DNA of 59,365 nucleotides from Cerasibacillus sp036516575. GTDB taxonomy: Bacteria > Bacillota > Bacilli > Bacillales > Amphibacillaceae. The notes under the pieces were generated by a model that saw only the letters and a program-made list of their open reading frames with translations, was not told the origin of the DNA and searched no databases. Positions 51,907 through 59,365 of this stretch are shown here, in pieces (the first letter of the stretch is position 1; every line of letters begins with the position of its first letter). Made by a program: the position numbers and the translations under genes. The stretch spans positions 1-59,365 of the forward strand of contig NZ_DATBTY010000064.1 of NCBI RefSeq assembly GCF_036516575.1, in the 5' to 3' direction.

Positions 51907-53565
51907 ATGAAATGGAGAAAATTATCGTTACTACTTGCTTTGGTTTTAACCATGGGGATTTTTTTAGCAGCATGTGGTGGTGACAACGAGGGGAAATCCA
52001 AAGATGAAGGTACCTCAAAAAATGGGGGCACAAGTAGTCAAGTAGCAGAGGATCAGACACTTAATGTGAATATCCGTGAAGAACCACCTTCACTACACCC
52101 TGGACTTGCTACAGATACAACATCTGGAGCTGTACTCAATCAGGTTTTCGAGGGATTAATGCGTGTAAACCAAGATAACGAAGTTGAAGAAGCAATGGCG
52201 GAAAGTTACGAGGTATCAGAAGATAAATTGACCTATACGTTTAAGATCCGTGAAGATGCAAAGTGGTCTAATGGAGACCCTGTAACAGCTCATGATTTTG
52301 AATATGCATGGAAATGGGTACTCGATCCAGATAATGCTGATACAGACTATGCATACCAACTGTATCCTATAAAAGGAGCTCAGGATGCTAAAGAAAATGG
52401 CGGATCATTGGATGATATTGGTGTTACAGTAGAAGATGACCATACATTAGTTGTAGAATTAGAGCAACCCACAGCATACTTTTTAGAATTAACAGCATTC
52501 TACACGTATTTCCCAGTTAATCACAAGGTCGTTGATGGCAATGATAAATGGGCTCAAGAAGCATCAGAAGATTATGTAACTAATGGTCCATTTTTATTAG
52601 AGTCATGGAAGCATAAAGATGAAATCGTACTTAAGAAAAATGAAGATTACTGGGATGCAGACACGGTTAATTTTGAAACAATTAATATGTATATGATTGA
52701 TGACGAAAACACAGCTAAACAAATGTTTGATAGTGGCGAATTAGATTGGCTCGGATCACCAACAGATTCAGTTCCTTTAGCAGCTATTCCAGCATATAAA
52801 TCTGAAGGTATTTTAAACATCGCGCCACAATCAGGTATTTATTACTACGCATTTAATGTTGAGGAAGAGCCTTTCAATAATGTTAATATCCGTAAAGCTT
52901 TTGCTCTAGCGATTAATCGCCAAGGAATCATTGACAACATTACACAAGGTGAACAGCAACCTGCTATGGCATTAGTACCATCAGCCATCTTTGCTAAAAA
53001 CGAACAAGGGTACTTCAACGATAACGATGTTGAAGAGGCTAAAAAATATCTTGAAAAAGGTTTAGAAGAACTTGGGTTAGATAGCTTACCTAATGTTAAG
53101 CTGTCGTATAACACGAGTGAAGCACATGGCGCTATTGCACAGGCTGTTCAGGATATGTGGAAAGAAAATCTCGGAGTTGAGGTTGAATTAAACAACGAAG
53201 AGTGGGCCGTATACCTAGATTCTATGGGTGCAGGTAACTTCCAAGTTGGCCGTATGGGATGGATTGCAGACTTTAACGATGCGATCAATTTCCTAGAGAT
53301 TTTTGAAACAGTTGGCGGTAACAACTACACAAATTGGGAAAATGCTGAATACCAAGAGTTACTCAAGAAATCACGTACAGAAACAGATATCGATGCACGT
53401 GAAGAGTTACTGCATCAAGCAGAAGATATCTTTATGGAAGAATTACCAATTGCTCCTGTCTACTTCTATACTAACGTCTGGACTAAAAAGGACTATGTTA
53501 AAGATGTAGAAGTGTCACCACTTGGAGTTGTTCAGTACAAGTGGGGTTATATTGCAGAAGAATAA
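51907..53565 (+). CDS. oppA: Peptide ABC transporter substrate-binding lipoprotein
   Basis: This 552-residue SBP_bac_5 lipoprotein has a signal sequence with lipobox FLAAC (Cys23), then a Gly/Ser/Lys-rich linker. NIREEPPSLHPGLATDTTSG, FKIREDAKWSNGDPVTAHDFEYAWKWVLDP and PIAPVYFYTNVW are typical of OppA/DppE proteins. The frame extends back to 51868, but GGGAGGGTCATCCAT sets the ATG at 51907. A terminator between it and oppB implies higher expression of the binding protein than of the rest of the operon. Confidence 0.93.
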   Translation: MKWRKLSLLLALVLTMGIFLAACGGDNEGKSKDEGTSKNGGTSSQVAEDQTLNVNIREEPPSLHPGLATDTTSGAVLNQVFEGLMRVNQDNEVEEAMAESYEVSEDKLTYTFKIREDAKWSNGDPVTAHDFEYAWKWVLDPDNADTDYAYQLYPIKGAQDAKENGGSLDDIGVTVEDDHTLVVELEQPTAYFLELTAFYTYFPVNHKVVDGNDKWAQEASEDYVTNGPFLLESWKHKDEIVLKKNEDYWDADTVNFETINMYMIDDENTAKQMFDSGELDWLGSPTDSVPLAAIPAYKSEGILNIAPQSGIYYYAFNVEEEPFNNVNIRKAFALAINRQGIIDNITQGEQQPAMALVPSAIFAKNEQGYFNDNDVEEAKKYLEKGLEELGLDSLPNVKLSYNTSEAHGAIAQAVQDMWKENLGVEVELNNEEWAVYLDSMGAGNFQVGRMGWIADFNDAINFLEIFETVGGNNYTNWENAEYQELLKKSRTETDIDAREELLHQAEDIFMEELPIAPVYFYTNVWTKKDYVKDVEVSPLGVVQYKWGYIAEE

Positions 53566-53582
53566 TGTTAAAAAATGGAATG

Positions 53583-53616
53583 ACAAGGTATATAGATTTC
53601 TATATACCTTGTATTT
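53583..53616 (+). terminator. Partial terminator between oppA and oppB
   Basis: ACAAGGTATATAGA pairs with TCTATATACCTTGT, then ATTTTC. Probably reduces read-through into oppBCDF. Confidence 0.75.
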
Positions 53617-53641
53617 TCTAATTTACTACTTACAATAGCAA

Positions 53642-53816
53642 CATGAAATAGAAAATCATAATAACAACATAGATCATCATCTCCTTATAGAATTAGTAAA
53701 CAATACCATTGATTTAGTAAATCATTATTTCTATTTCATGTGTTATACAAGATTAATAGAAATAAAGGAGTGATGAATGTCATTCCTCTTTTTCTTTTGT
53801 GGACATGTTTGTTAAA
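53642..53816 (+). other. Structured oppA-oppB spacer with a possible 12-codon leader ORF
   Basis: CATGAAATAGAAA (from 53642) pairs with TTTCTATTTCATG (to about 53743), enclosing about 75 nt. After it, AAAGGAG and ATG at 53778 begin a 12-codon frame (MSFLFFFCGHVC) that stops at 53816, about 75 bp before oppB. Part of this frame lies in a GGAGTGA/TCATTCC hairpin with a T-rich tail. It could be an attenuator; it could also be chance. Confidence 0.3.
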
Positions 53817-53889
53817 TATTACAAAATGAAAGAACTATAGATTTATATTTACGTCCATTCATTTTGAACTATATATGGAGGTGTAACAC

Positions 53890-54825
53890 TTGGCTAGATA
53901 TCTATTAAAAAAAATAGGGTCAATCATCGTTTCTTTATTTATTATCATTACAATTACATTTATTTTAATGAAAATTGCTCCTGGTGGGCCGTTTACATCT
54001 GAAAGAAAAACATCACCTGCCATTGAAAAACAAATGATGGAAGCATATGGATTGAACGATCCAATACATGAACAGTACTTTGATTATTTGATTAAAGCAG
54101 CCAAGTTTGATTTTGGACCGTCATTCAAATATGACGGTCAAGAAGTAACGGATATTATTAAGAGAAGTTTACCTTATTCGTTAATATTAGGGGCAGAAGC
54201 AATCTTTATTGCTCTAGCATTCGGGGTATTGCTCGGTGTTATTGCTGCTATACGTCACAATAAATTCGCCGATTACACAGCAATGATTATTGCAGTCCTC
54301 GGTATATCGGTACCAAGTTTTATCATGGCTACCATATTGCAATACATCTTTGCTATTAAATTACAGGCATTGCCCATTGCTAGATTTGAATCATTTGCAC
54401 ATACGATACTTCCAGCTGTTGCATTAGCAACAACACCGCTTGCATTTATTGCACGACTGATGCGGTCAAGTATGTTAGAAGTTTTGAGTGCAGATTATAT
54501 TAAAACGGCTAAATCTAAAGGATTAAGTGAACGTGTTGTCACGTATAAGCATGCTCTTCGAAACGCCATGCTTCCAATCGTTTCATATATGGGGCCTTTA
54601 GTTGTGTCGGTACTCACAGGAAGCTTTGTTATTGAAAAAATATTCGGTATCCCTGGTTTAGGTAATGAGTTTGTCGTTAGTGTAACTAACAGGGACTATA
54701 CGGTTATTATGGGTACAACTGTCTTCTTTAGCGTACTCTTATTAGTATCTATACTAGTCGTTGATCTCATTTATGGTCTTGTTGATCCACGAATTAAAGT
54801 AACATCACAGGAGGCTGGAAAATAA
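53890..54825 (+). CDS. oppB: Peptide ABC transporter permease (OppB type)
   Basis: This 311-residue permease starts ARYLLKKIGSIIVSLFIIIT and has six membrane helices, the loop LNDPIHEQYFDYLIKAAKFDFGPSFKY and the EAA segment DYIKTAKSKGLSERVVTYKH. It forms the channel with OppC. The start is TTG, after GGAGGTGTAACAC. Its stop overlaps the oppC start by one base (TAATG). Confidence 0.92.
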   Translation: MARYLLKKIGSIIVSLFIIITITFILMKIAPGGPFTSERKTSPAIEKQMMEAYGLNDPIHEQYFDYLIKAAKFDFGPSFKYDGQEVTDIIKRSLPYSLILGAEAIFIALAFGVLLGVIAAIRHNKFADYTAMIIAVLGISVPSFIMATILQYIFAIKLQALPIARFESFAHTILPAVALATTPLAFIARLMRSSMLEVLSADYIKTAKSKGLSERVVTYKHALRNAMLPIVSYMGPLVVSVLTGSFVIEKIFGIPGLGNEFVVSVTNRDYTVIMGTTVFFSVLLLVSILVVDLIYGLVDPRIKVTSQEAGK

Positions 54826-55748
54826 TGTCTCAAGTACATTTACGTGACTCCGATTTTGAACCGATTCAAATTGATCAAAAAGAAGCAGAAAAAATAGCCG
54901 GTCAAAGTACTTCTTATTGGAAAGATGCTTGGCGACGTTTTCGCAAAAACAAACTTGCATTAGCAGGTATTGTCATTATTATCTTACTTGCCTTTATGGC
55001 TCTTTTTGGCGAAACTATTTCAGGGCAAAATTATCGTGATAACGATTTAATGAATGCTAACAAGCCCCCTTCTGCAGAACATTGGTTTGGAACTGACAAT
55101 CTAGGGCGAGATATTTTTGCTAGAACATGGTATGGCGCAAAGATTTCTTTGTTTATCGGTCTTATGGCATCACTTATCGACCTTATTATTGGTGTTATAT
55201 GGGGTGCTGTCGCTGGATTTTTCGGTGGAAAAGTTGATGAATATATGATGAGAATTGCTGATGTCCTTTACAGTGTTCCATATCTACTAGTCGTCATATT
55301 ACTGATGGTGGTTATGAAACAGGGATTATGGACATTGATTATCGCCATGACGATTACAGGGTGGATTAATATGGCGCGGATTGTACGCGGGCAAGTGATG
55401 CAATTACGCTCAGAAGAATATGTAATGGCATCAAAGTCACTCGGGGCAAGTGATTTCCGACTATTATTCAAACATTTAGTCCCAAATACGATGGGACCAA
55501 TCATTGTCACACTGACATTAACTATTCCGTCAGCTATTTTTACTGAAGCATTTTTAAGCTATCTCGGCTTAGGTGTACCTGCTCCAAAAGCGAGCTGGGG
55601 GACGATGTCTTCAGATGCGTTAGCGTCATTCCAATATTATCCATACCAGTTATTCTTCCCAGCGTTTTTTATTTGTTTAACGATGCTGGCATTTAATATT
55701 GTTGGTGATGGATTAAGAGATGCACTAGATCCAAAAGAACGGAAGTAA
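54825..55748 (+). CDS. oppC: Peptide ABC transporter permease (OppC type)
   Basis: This 307-residue permease has an N-terminal cytoplasmic arm, six helices, FGTDNLGRDIFARTWYGAKIS and the EAA loop EYVMASKSLGASDFRLLFKH. Translational coupling with oppB is indicated by the TAATG overlap, with GGAGG inside the oppB end as ribosome binding site. oppD follows 16 bp later. Confidence 0.92.
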   Translation: MSQVHLRDSDFEPIQIDQKEAEKIAGQSTSYWKDAWRRFRKNKLALAGIVIIILLAFMALFGETISGQNYRDNDLMNANKPPSAEHWFGTDNLGRDIFARTWYGAKISLFIGLMASLIDLIIGVIWGAVAGFFGGKVDEYMMRIADVLYSVPYLLVVILLMVVMKQGLWTLIIAMTITGWINMARIVRGQVMQLRSEEYVMASKSLGASDFRLLFKHLVPNTMGPIIVTLTLTIPSAIFTEAFLSYLGLGVPAPKASWGTMSSDALASFQYYPYQLFFPAFFICLTMLAFNIVGDGLRDALDPKERK

Positions 55749-55764
55749 TGGGAGAGATGCCAAA

Positions 55765-56796
55765 ATGAAAAAAATATTAGAAGTTAACGATCTTTCCATA
55801 TCGTTTGACACATATAATGCAGAAGTTAAAGCTGTCAGAGGGGTTACTTTTCATCTTAATGAAAAAGAAACATTAGCGATTGTAGGTGAATCTGGTTCAG
55901 GAAAAAGTGTTACTGCTCAATCAATCATGCAATTAACACCTATGCCACCCGGAAAGTTTGTCGGTGGTTCTATCATTTTTAATGGAGAAGATTTGACAAA
56001 AAGGTCTGAGAAACAAATGGAAAATATTCGTGGAAAAGAGATAAGTATGATTTTCCAGGATCCGATGACTTCATTAAATCCGACAATGACAATTGGTAAG
56101 CAGATCGCAGAAGGTCTTATCAAACATCAAAACATGTCAAAAAAAGATGCTCACCAACGTGGGATTGAATTACTTAAACTTGTTGGAATTCCAAATCCAG
56201 ATGTTCGAATTAACCAATATCCTCATCAATATTCCGGAGGTATGCGACAGCGAGCGATGATCGCTATAGCTCTAGCTTGTAATCCAAAAATACTCATTGC
56301 TGACGAGCCTACAACAGCACTTGATGTGACCATTCAAGCACAGATTCTTGATTTAATGCGTGAACTACAAGAAAAAACAGGAACAGCCATCATCATGATT
56401 ACACATGATCTCGGAGTTGTTGCTAATACCGCTCATCGTGTTGCAGTCATGTACGGTGGAAAAGTTGTTGAAACGGGTACTGTTGATGAAATTTTCTACA
56501 ATCCTCGACACCCATATACATGGGGCTTACTAGGATCCATGCCGAAAATAGATCAAAATAAAGATGAAGAGCTTCAAGCCATCCCAGGTTCACCACCTGA
56601 TTTGGCAAATCCACCAAAAGGATGTCCTTTTGTGACGAGATGTCCATATGCAATGAAGGCATGCAAAGATCATATGCCAGAGTACACGAAGTTATCTGAT
56701 ACACAAAAAACCGCTTGCTGGCTTTTAGATGAACGAGCTCCTAAAGTTGATATACCAGAAACTGCGGTCGTAGGAGGTACGAAAGTTCATGACTAA
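55765..56796 (+). CDS. oppD: Peptide ABC transporter ATPase (OppD type)
   Basis: This 343-residue ATPase has Walker A GESGSGKSV, MIFQDPMTSLNPTMTIGKQ, signature YSGGMRQRAMIAIA and ILIADEPTTALD. The C-terminal oligo_HPY domain carries the conserved cysteines (GCPFVTRCPYAMKAC). It energises peptide uptake with OppF. The last codons overlap the oppF start by 8 bp. Confidence 0.93.
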   Translation: MKKILEVNDLSISFDTYNAEVKAVRGVTFHLNEKETLAIVGESGSGKSVTAQSIMQLTPMPPGKFVGGSIIFNGEDLTKRSEKQMENIRGKEISMIFQDPMTSLNPTMTIGKQIAEGLIKHQNMSKKDAHQRGIELLKLVGIPNPDVRINQYPHQYSGGMRQRAMIAIALACNPKILIADEPTTALDVTIQAQILDLMRELQEKTGTAIIMITHDLGVVANTAHRVAVMYGGKVVETGTVDEIFYNPRHPYTWGLLGSMPKIDQNKDEELQAIPGSPPDLANPPKGCPFVTRCPYAMKACKDHMPEYTKLSDTQKTACWLLDERAPKVDIPETAVVGGTKVHD

Positions 56797-57781
56797 TCCT
56801 AAGAAAAAATTACTCGAGGTGAACAATTTAAAAAAACATTTTAAACTAAATCGTCAAGACGTTTTAAAAGCTGTTGACGGGGTTACTTTTAATATTTATA
56901 AAGGTGAAACGTTTGGACTTGTTGGTGAATCAGGATGTGGCAAATCGACTGTTGGGAGAACAATTTTACGCTTATATGAAGCAACAGAGGGCGAAGTAAA
57001 ATTTCGTGGTGAAGATGTTCATGCCATTAAATCTAAAAAAAAGCTAAAGAAATTCAATCGTAGCATGCAAATGATTTTTCAAGATCCATATGCTTCACTT
57101 AACCCAAGAATGACTGTAAAAGATATTATCGCTGAAGGTATGGACATTCACCAACTTACAAAAAACAATAAAGAAAGAATAAACCGTGTTAATGAATTAT
57201 TAGAAACAGTTGGTCTTAATAGCGAGCATGGTAACCGTTATCCACATGAATTTAGTGGTGGACAGCGTCAGCGTATCGGCATTGCCCGGGCTCTAGCTGT
57301 AAATCCTGATTTTATCGTGGCAGATGAACCGATTTCTGCCTTAGATGTTTCCATCCAGGCACAGGTTGTTAACTTATTGAAACGATTACAAAAAGATCAT
57401 GGACTAACTTATTTATTTATTGCCCATGATTTATCGATGGTGAAACATATTAGTGATCGTGTTGGTGTCATGTATTTGGGTAAAATGGCAGAAATAGCAC
57501 CGAGTGACAAGTTATACGAAGACCCTCTACACCCTTATACAAAAGCATTATTAAGTGCTATTCCATTACCAAATCCTAAGGTGGAACGAACAAGAGAAAG
57601 AATCATTTTAGAAGGTGATCTACCAAGTCCAGTTAATCCACCAAGTGGTTGCCGTTTTAGAACAAGATGTCCATTAGCAATGGATGTATGTCGTAAGGTT
57701 GAACCACAATTTAAAGAATATAAGAAAAATCACTGGGTAGCTTGTCATTTATATGACGAAAAAAATGCCCTTCAATCATAA
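56789..57781 (+). CDS. oppF: Peptide ABC transporter ATPase (OppF type)
   Basis: This 330-residue ATPase has Walker A GESGCGKST, MIFQDPYASLNPRMTVKD, signature FSGGQRQRIGIARA and FIVADEPISALD, with C-terminal GCRFRTRCPLAMDVC. It is the last gene of oppABCDF, overlapping oppD by 8 bp and followed by a strong terminator. Confidence 0.93.
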   Translation: MTNPKKKLLEVNNLKKHFKLNRQDVLKAVDGVTFNIYKGETFGLVGESGCGKSTVGRTILRLYEATEGEVKFRGEDVHAIKSKKKLKKFNRSMQMIFQDPYASLNPRMTVKDIIAEGMDIHQLTKNNKERINRVNELLETVGLNSEHGNRYPHEFSGGQRQRIGIARALAVNPDFIVADEPISALDVSIQAQVVNLLKRLQKDHGLTYLFIAHDLSMVKHISDRVGVMYLGKMAEIAPSDKLYEDPLHPYTKALLSAIPLPNPKVERTRERIILEGDLPSPVNPPSGCRFRTRCPLAMDVCRKVEPQFKEYKKNHWVACHLYDEKNALQS

Positions 57782-57787
57782 AGCAAT

Positions 57788-57836
57788 AAGGTTGTCCTAT
57801 AAGTCAGTCTGCATAACTTATTGGACAACCTTCTTT
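57788..57836 (+). terminator. Terminator of the opp operon
   Basis: AAGGTTGTCC pairs with GGACAACCTT with an extended TATAAGT/ACTTAT-like inner stem, then CTTTATTT. Confidence 0.88.
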
Positions 57837-57953
57837 ATTTCCAAGCTAACAAATTGATTTCCTCCATTGTTTATGGTAAATTAACCTTCACTTGTAGACA
57901 ATATAATATGAAGCGTACATTGTACTATAGATCATAGAAAGTAAGTGATATTC

Positions 57954-58199
57954 GTGGGGATTGTTATTGTCGAAGTCTGTAATGGAAATGCGATGATGAC
58001 ATTAGATATTGAAACCATTCTTGAAGAGGAATTCCCTGAAGTCGCGGTACTCATTCATGATTGTTTATCTTTTTGTGGATTATGTCGTGTGAGACCATAC
58101 GCGATTGTTAATAATAAACGTGTCTTTGCCGACACACCAGAACAGTGCTTGGACAAAATAAGACAAGAAATAAAAAAAGAACTTGCTCAATATGAATAA
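57954..58199 (+). CDS. YuzB-like DUF1450 protein
   Basis: This small protein of about 81 residues has the DUF1450 cysteine pattern: IVEVCNGN near the N-terminus and HDCLSFCGLCRVRPYAIVNN in the centre, then FADTPEQCLDKI. It resembles YuzB; function is unknown, perhaps metal or thiol related. The frame begins at GTG 57945; GTG 57954 fits the family N-terminus better, but neither has a strong ribosome binding site. Confidence 0.72.
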   Translation: MGIVIVEVCNGNAMMTLDIETILEEEFPEVAVLIHDCLSFCGLCRVRPYAIVNNKRVFADTPEQCLDKIRQEIKKELAQYE

Positions 58200-58218
58200 G
58201 CTCGTTCTTTTTTTGTTT

Positions 58219-58256
58219 ATTCGACAGATTATTTCCCTGGTAATAATCTGTCGAAT
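58219..58256. terminator. Hairpin between convergent yuzB-like gene and ridA
   Basis: ATTCGACAGATTATT pairs with AATAATCTGTCGAAT over an 8-nt loop. The minus strand continues into a T-rich run, so it probably serves both genes. Confidence 0.8.
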
Positions 58257-58266
58257 ATAATCTATT

Positions 58267-58644
58267 TTATTTATTGTAGACAATAACATCCATTTCTACT
58301 AAAACATCTTTCGGCAAACGGCTAACTTCTACCGTTACTCTTGCTGGATATGGCTCCTCTAGATAACTACCATAAATTTCATTTACCGTTGCGAAGTCTT
58401 CCATAGATGATAAGTAAATCGTAAATTTTATTGCTTTCGATAAGTCCGTATTAGCTTCTTTTAAAATCGACTTTAAGTTTTCCAACACTTGTTTTGTCTG
58501 TGCTTCAATTCCTGAAGCTACTTCTCCTGTGCTAGGATCGACACCTAATTGTCCGGATACAAAAATAAAGTCCCCTGCTTCAATAGCTTGTGAATATGGT
58601 CCAATGGCAGCAGGTGCATCTTGTGAGTGAATCGCTTTCATCAT
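58267..58644 (-). CDS. ridA: 2-iminobutanoate/2-iminopropanoate deaminase RidA
   Basis: This 125-residue YjgF/YER057c/UK114 protein reads APAAIGPYSQAIEAGDFIF, VSGQLGVDPSTGEV and YPARVTVEVSRLPKDVLVEMD, with the arginine that binds imino acids. It hydrolyses reactive enamines and imines released by PLP enzymes. Three ATGs cluster at the start; the one at 58644 lies 8 nt after GGAGGG and gives the family length. Confidence 0.94.
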   Translation of the reverse strand: MMKAIHSQDAPAAIGPYSQAIEAGDFIFVSGQLGVDPSTGEVASGIEAQTKQVLENLKSILKEANTDLSKAIKFTIYLSSMEDFATVNEIYGSYLEEPYPARVTVEVSRLPKDVLVEMDVIVYNK

Positions 58645-58827
58645 TGACATACCCTCCTACTAAAAATATACATTCATTATACCATTTTCATATTCTAGCA
58701 AACAATGTCTACGATGCCATATTTGATAAAAAGCTATCATTTATTGTTATGCACAAGTTCATATGAAGCCTGTGAATATCACACCACTATATCTAGATTA
58801 TTTACGATTAATTTACAAAGTATAGAG

Positions 58828-58910
58828 TTATCCTCACACTTATCCACGGCCTGTGGATAAGTGTGGTCGAGTTTTACACAGAAAGATGGGTTTATGTATA
58901 GTTTTCCACA
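58828..58910. promoter_or_regulatory. DnaA-box cluster
   Basis: Five DnaA-box-like nonamers lie in 83 bp: TTATCCTCA (58828), TTATCCACG (58840), TGTGGATAA (58852, a perfect box on the minus strand), TTTTACACA (58872) and TTTTCCACA (58902). The central two face each other 3 bp apart. There is no dnaA/dnaN gene, so this looks like a chromosomal DnaA-binding cluster rather than oriC. The nearest gene is ridA, starting about 185 bp to the left. Confidence 0.65.
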
Positions 58911-59075
58911 GACTTTGGGTAACTCGTAAAGAGATTGTGACATAACTAGCATAAATAATTCTAGCAATCACTAAAAAGTAATAATCCACTGCTTTTCCTT
59001 AAGGGAGGTCTCTTTTTATAGGTATTATCATTACGCTATAAAGCGCAGACTTGTGTATCTTTGAATAGCCGAATA

Positions 59076-59225
59076 TGAGCTAACTCCGACTAAAATTATC
59101 GCCGTACATACCATTGACGGATTCAATATGAGCTAACTGGAGCAACCCGGACTGACTTACATACCATTGAACGCTTCAATGTGAGCTAACTGGAGTAACT
59201 CGGACTGACTTACATACCATTGAAC
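59076..59225 (+). repeat. 53-bp-period repeats interrupted by an insertion sequence
   Basis: TGAGCTAACT recurs at 59076, 59129 and 59182, exactly 53 bp apart. Full units contain the small palindrome ATTGAACGCTTCAAT and the segment CGGACTGACTTACATACC. A third ATTGAAC at 59219-59225 stops where the IS256-type end begins. From 58911 to 59075 nothing else was recognised. Confidence 0.8.
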
Positions 59226-59365
59226 GATTAAGTCTATATAATTGTGTAAAAAGAGAATGAGCCATCACAATTCCTGGAACAATGTTTATAACCCAAAAAA
59301 CATTCAAGGAGGAATTTATGATGACTCAAATTAATTTTACACTAGACTTCGAAAAAATAAAAGGC
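59226..59365 (+). mobile_element. IS256-family insertion sequence, left end (runs off window)
   Basis: The terminal repeat starts GATTAAGTCTATATAATTG and continues TGTAAAAAGAG, very close to the known IS256 end. It is followed about 65 bp later by a ribosome binding site and the start of a transposase. The element interrupts a 53-bp repeat unit. The right end is outside the window. Confidence 0.8.
59321..59365 (+). CDS. IS256-family transposase, first 15 codons
   Basis: After AAGGAGGAATTT, two ATGs (59318, 59321) start a frame reading MTQINFTLDFEKIKG to the window edge, which resembles the N-terminus of IS256/Mutator-type transposases in Bacillaceae. Too little is present to judge integrity. 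The upstream terminal repeat supports the call. Confidence 0.7.
   Translation, partial: MTQINFTLDFEKIKG

Noticed and set aside
58828..58910. Chromosomal origin oriC
   Set aside because: The box density is lower than at oriC, there is no clear DNA-unwinding trio region, and dnaA/dnaN/rpmH are absent.

Overview
The window looks like chromosomal DNA of a spore-forming Bacillaceae bacterium. It carries the germination pair cwlJ/gerQ, the monoderm coproheme decarboxylase hemQ, B. subtilis-type gene neighbours (ywfO, lipL, hemQ, cwlJ, gerQ, ywdK, ywdI), low G+C, AGGAGG-type ribosome binding sites, frequent TTG/GTG starts and CcpA-type cre sites. No rRNA or tRNA gene was recognised. Identifications rest on reading the translations and motifs; no database search was run.

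Layout. 1-5.2 kb: HD phosphohydrolase (cut by the window edge), lipL, a 21-bp repeat block, hemQ, sporulation genes cwlJ-gerQ, small ywd-type genes. 5.5-9.1 kb: a YjiH-type membrane protein, then the xpt-pbuX purine salvage operon with promoter, guanine/xanthine-class riboswitch and terminator. 9.7-12.4 kb: divergent ku and ligD (NHEJ repair), ku with a sigma-G-like promoter. 12.5-19.3 kb: transporters (tcyP, chrA, ykoY behind a yybP-ykoY Mn2+ riboswitch, an Na+/H+ antiporter). 19.6-32.8 kb: recQ, ampS, an HxlR regulator, hutH with cre and attenuator, a dead S9 peptidase, acyl-CoA thioesterase, cls, megL, rarD, ypmR-ypmS. 33.4-41.7 kb: a NERD nuclease-like gene inside a broken repeat array, WYL regulator plus permuted NlpC/P60 protein, ykpA, the threonine-degrading kbl-tdh pair, yocH. 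42-58 kb: two complete oligopeptide ABC transporters (appDFBCA on -, oppABCDF on +) flanking two MFS exporters. 58-59.4 kb: yuzB-like gene, ridA, a DnaA-box cluster, 53-bp repeats and the left end of an IS256-family element running off the window.

The most unusual content is intergenic. Five loci hold arrays of an imperfect palindrome repeated with a nearly invariant 52-bp period (about 35 units). Two loci hold 21-bp-period blocks built on GCTCGATTCTG, and two hold 53-bp-period repeats. One 52-bp array appears to have been split in two by an insert of about 1.54 kb that carries the NERD-domain gene and an IS256-type terminal repeat. None of these arrays behaves like a CRISPR, and the ORFs across them look spurious. 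They are the best candidate here for something undescribed.
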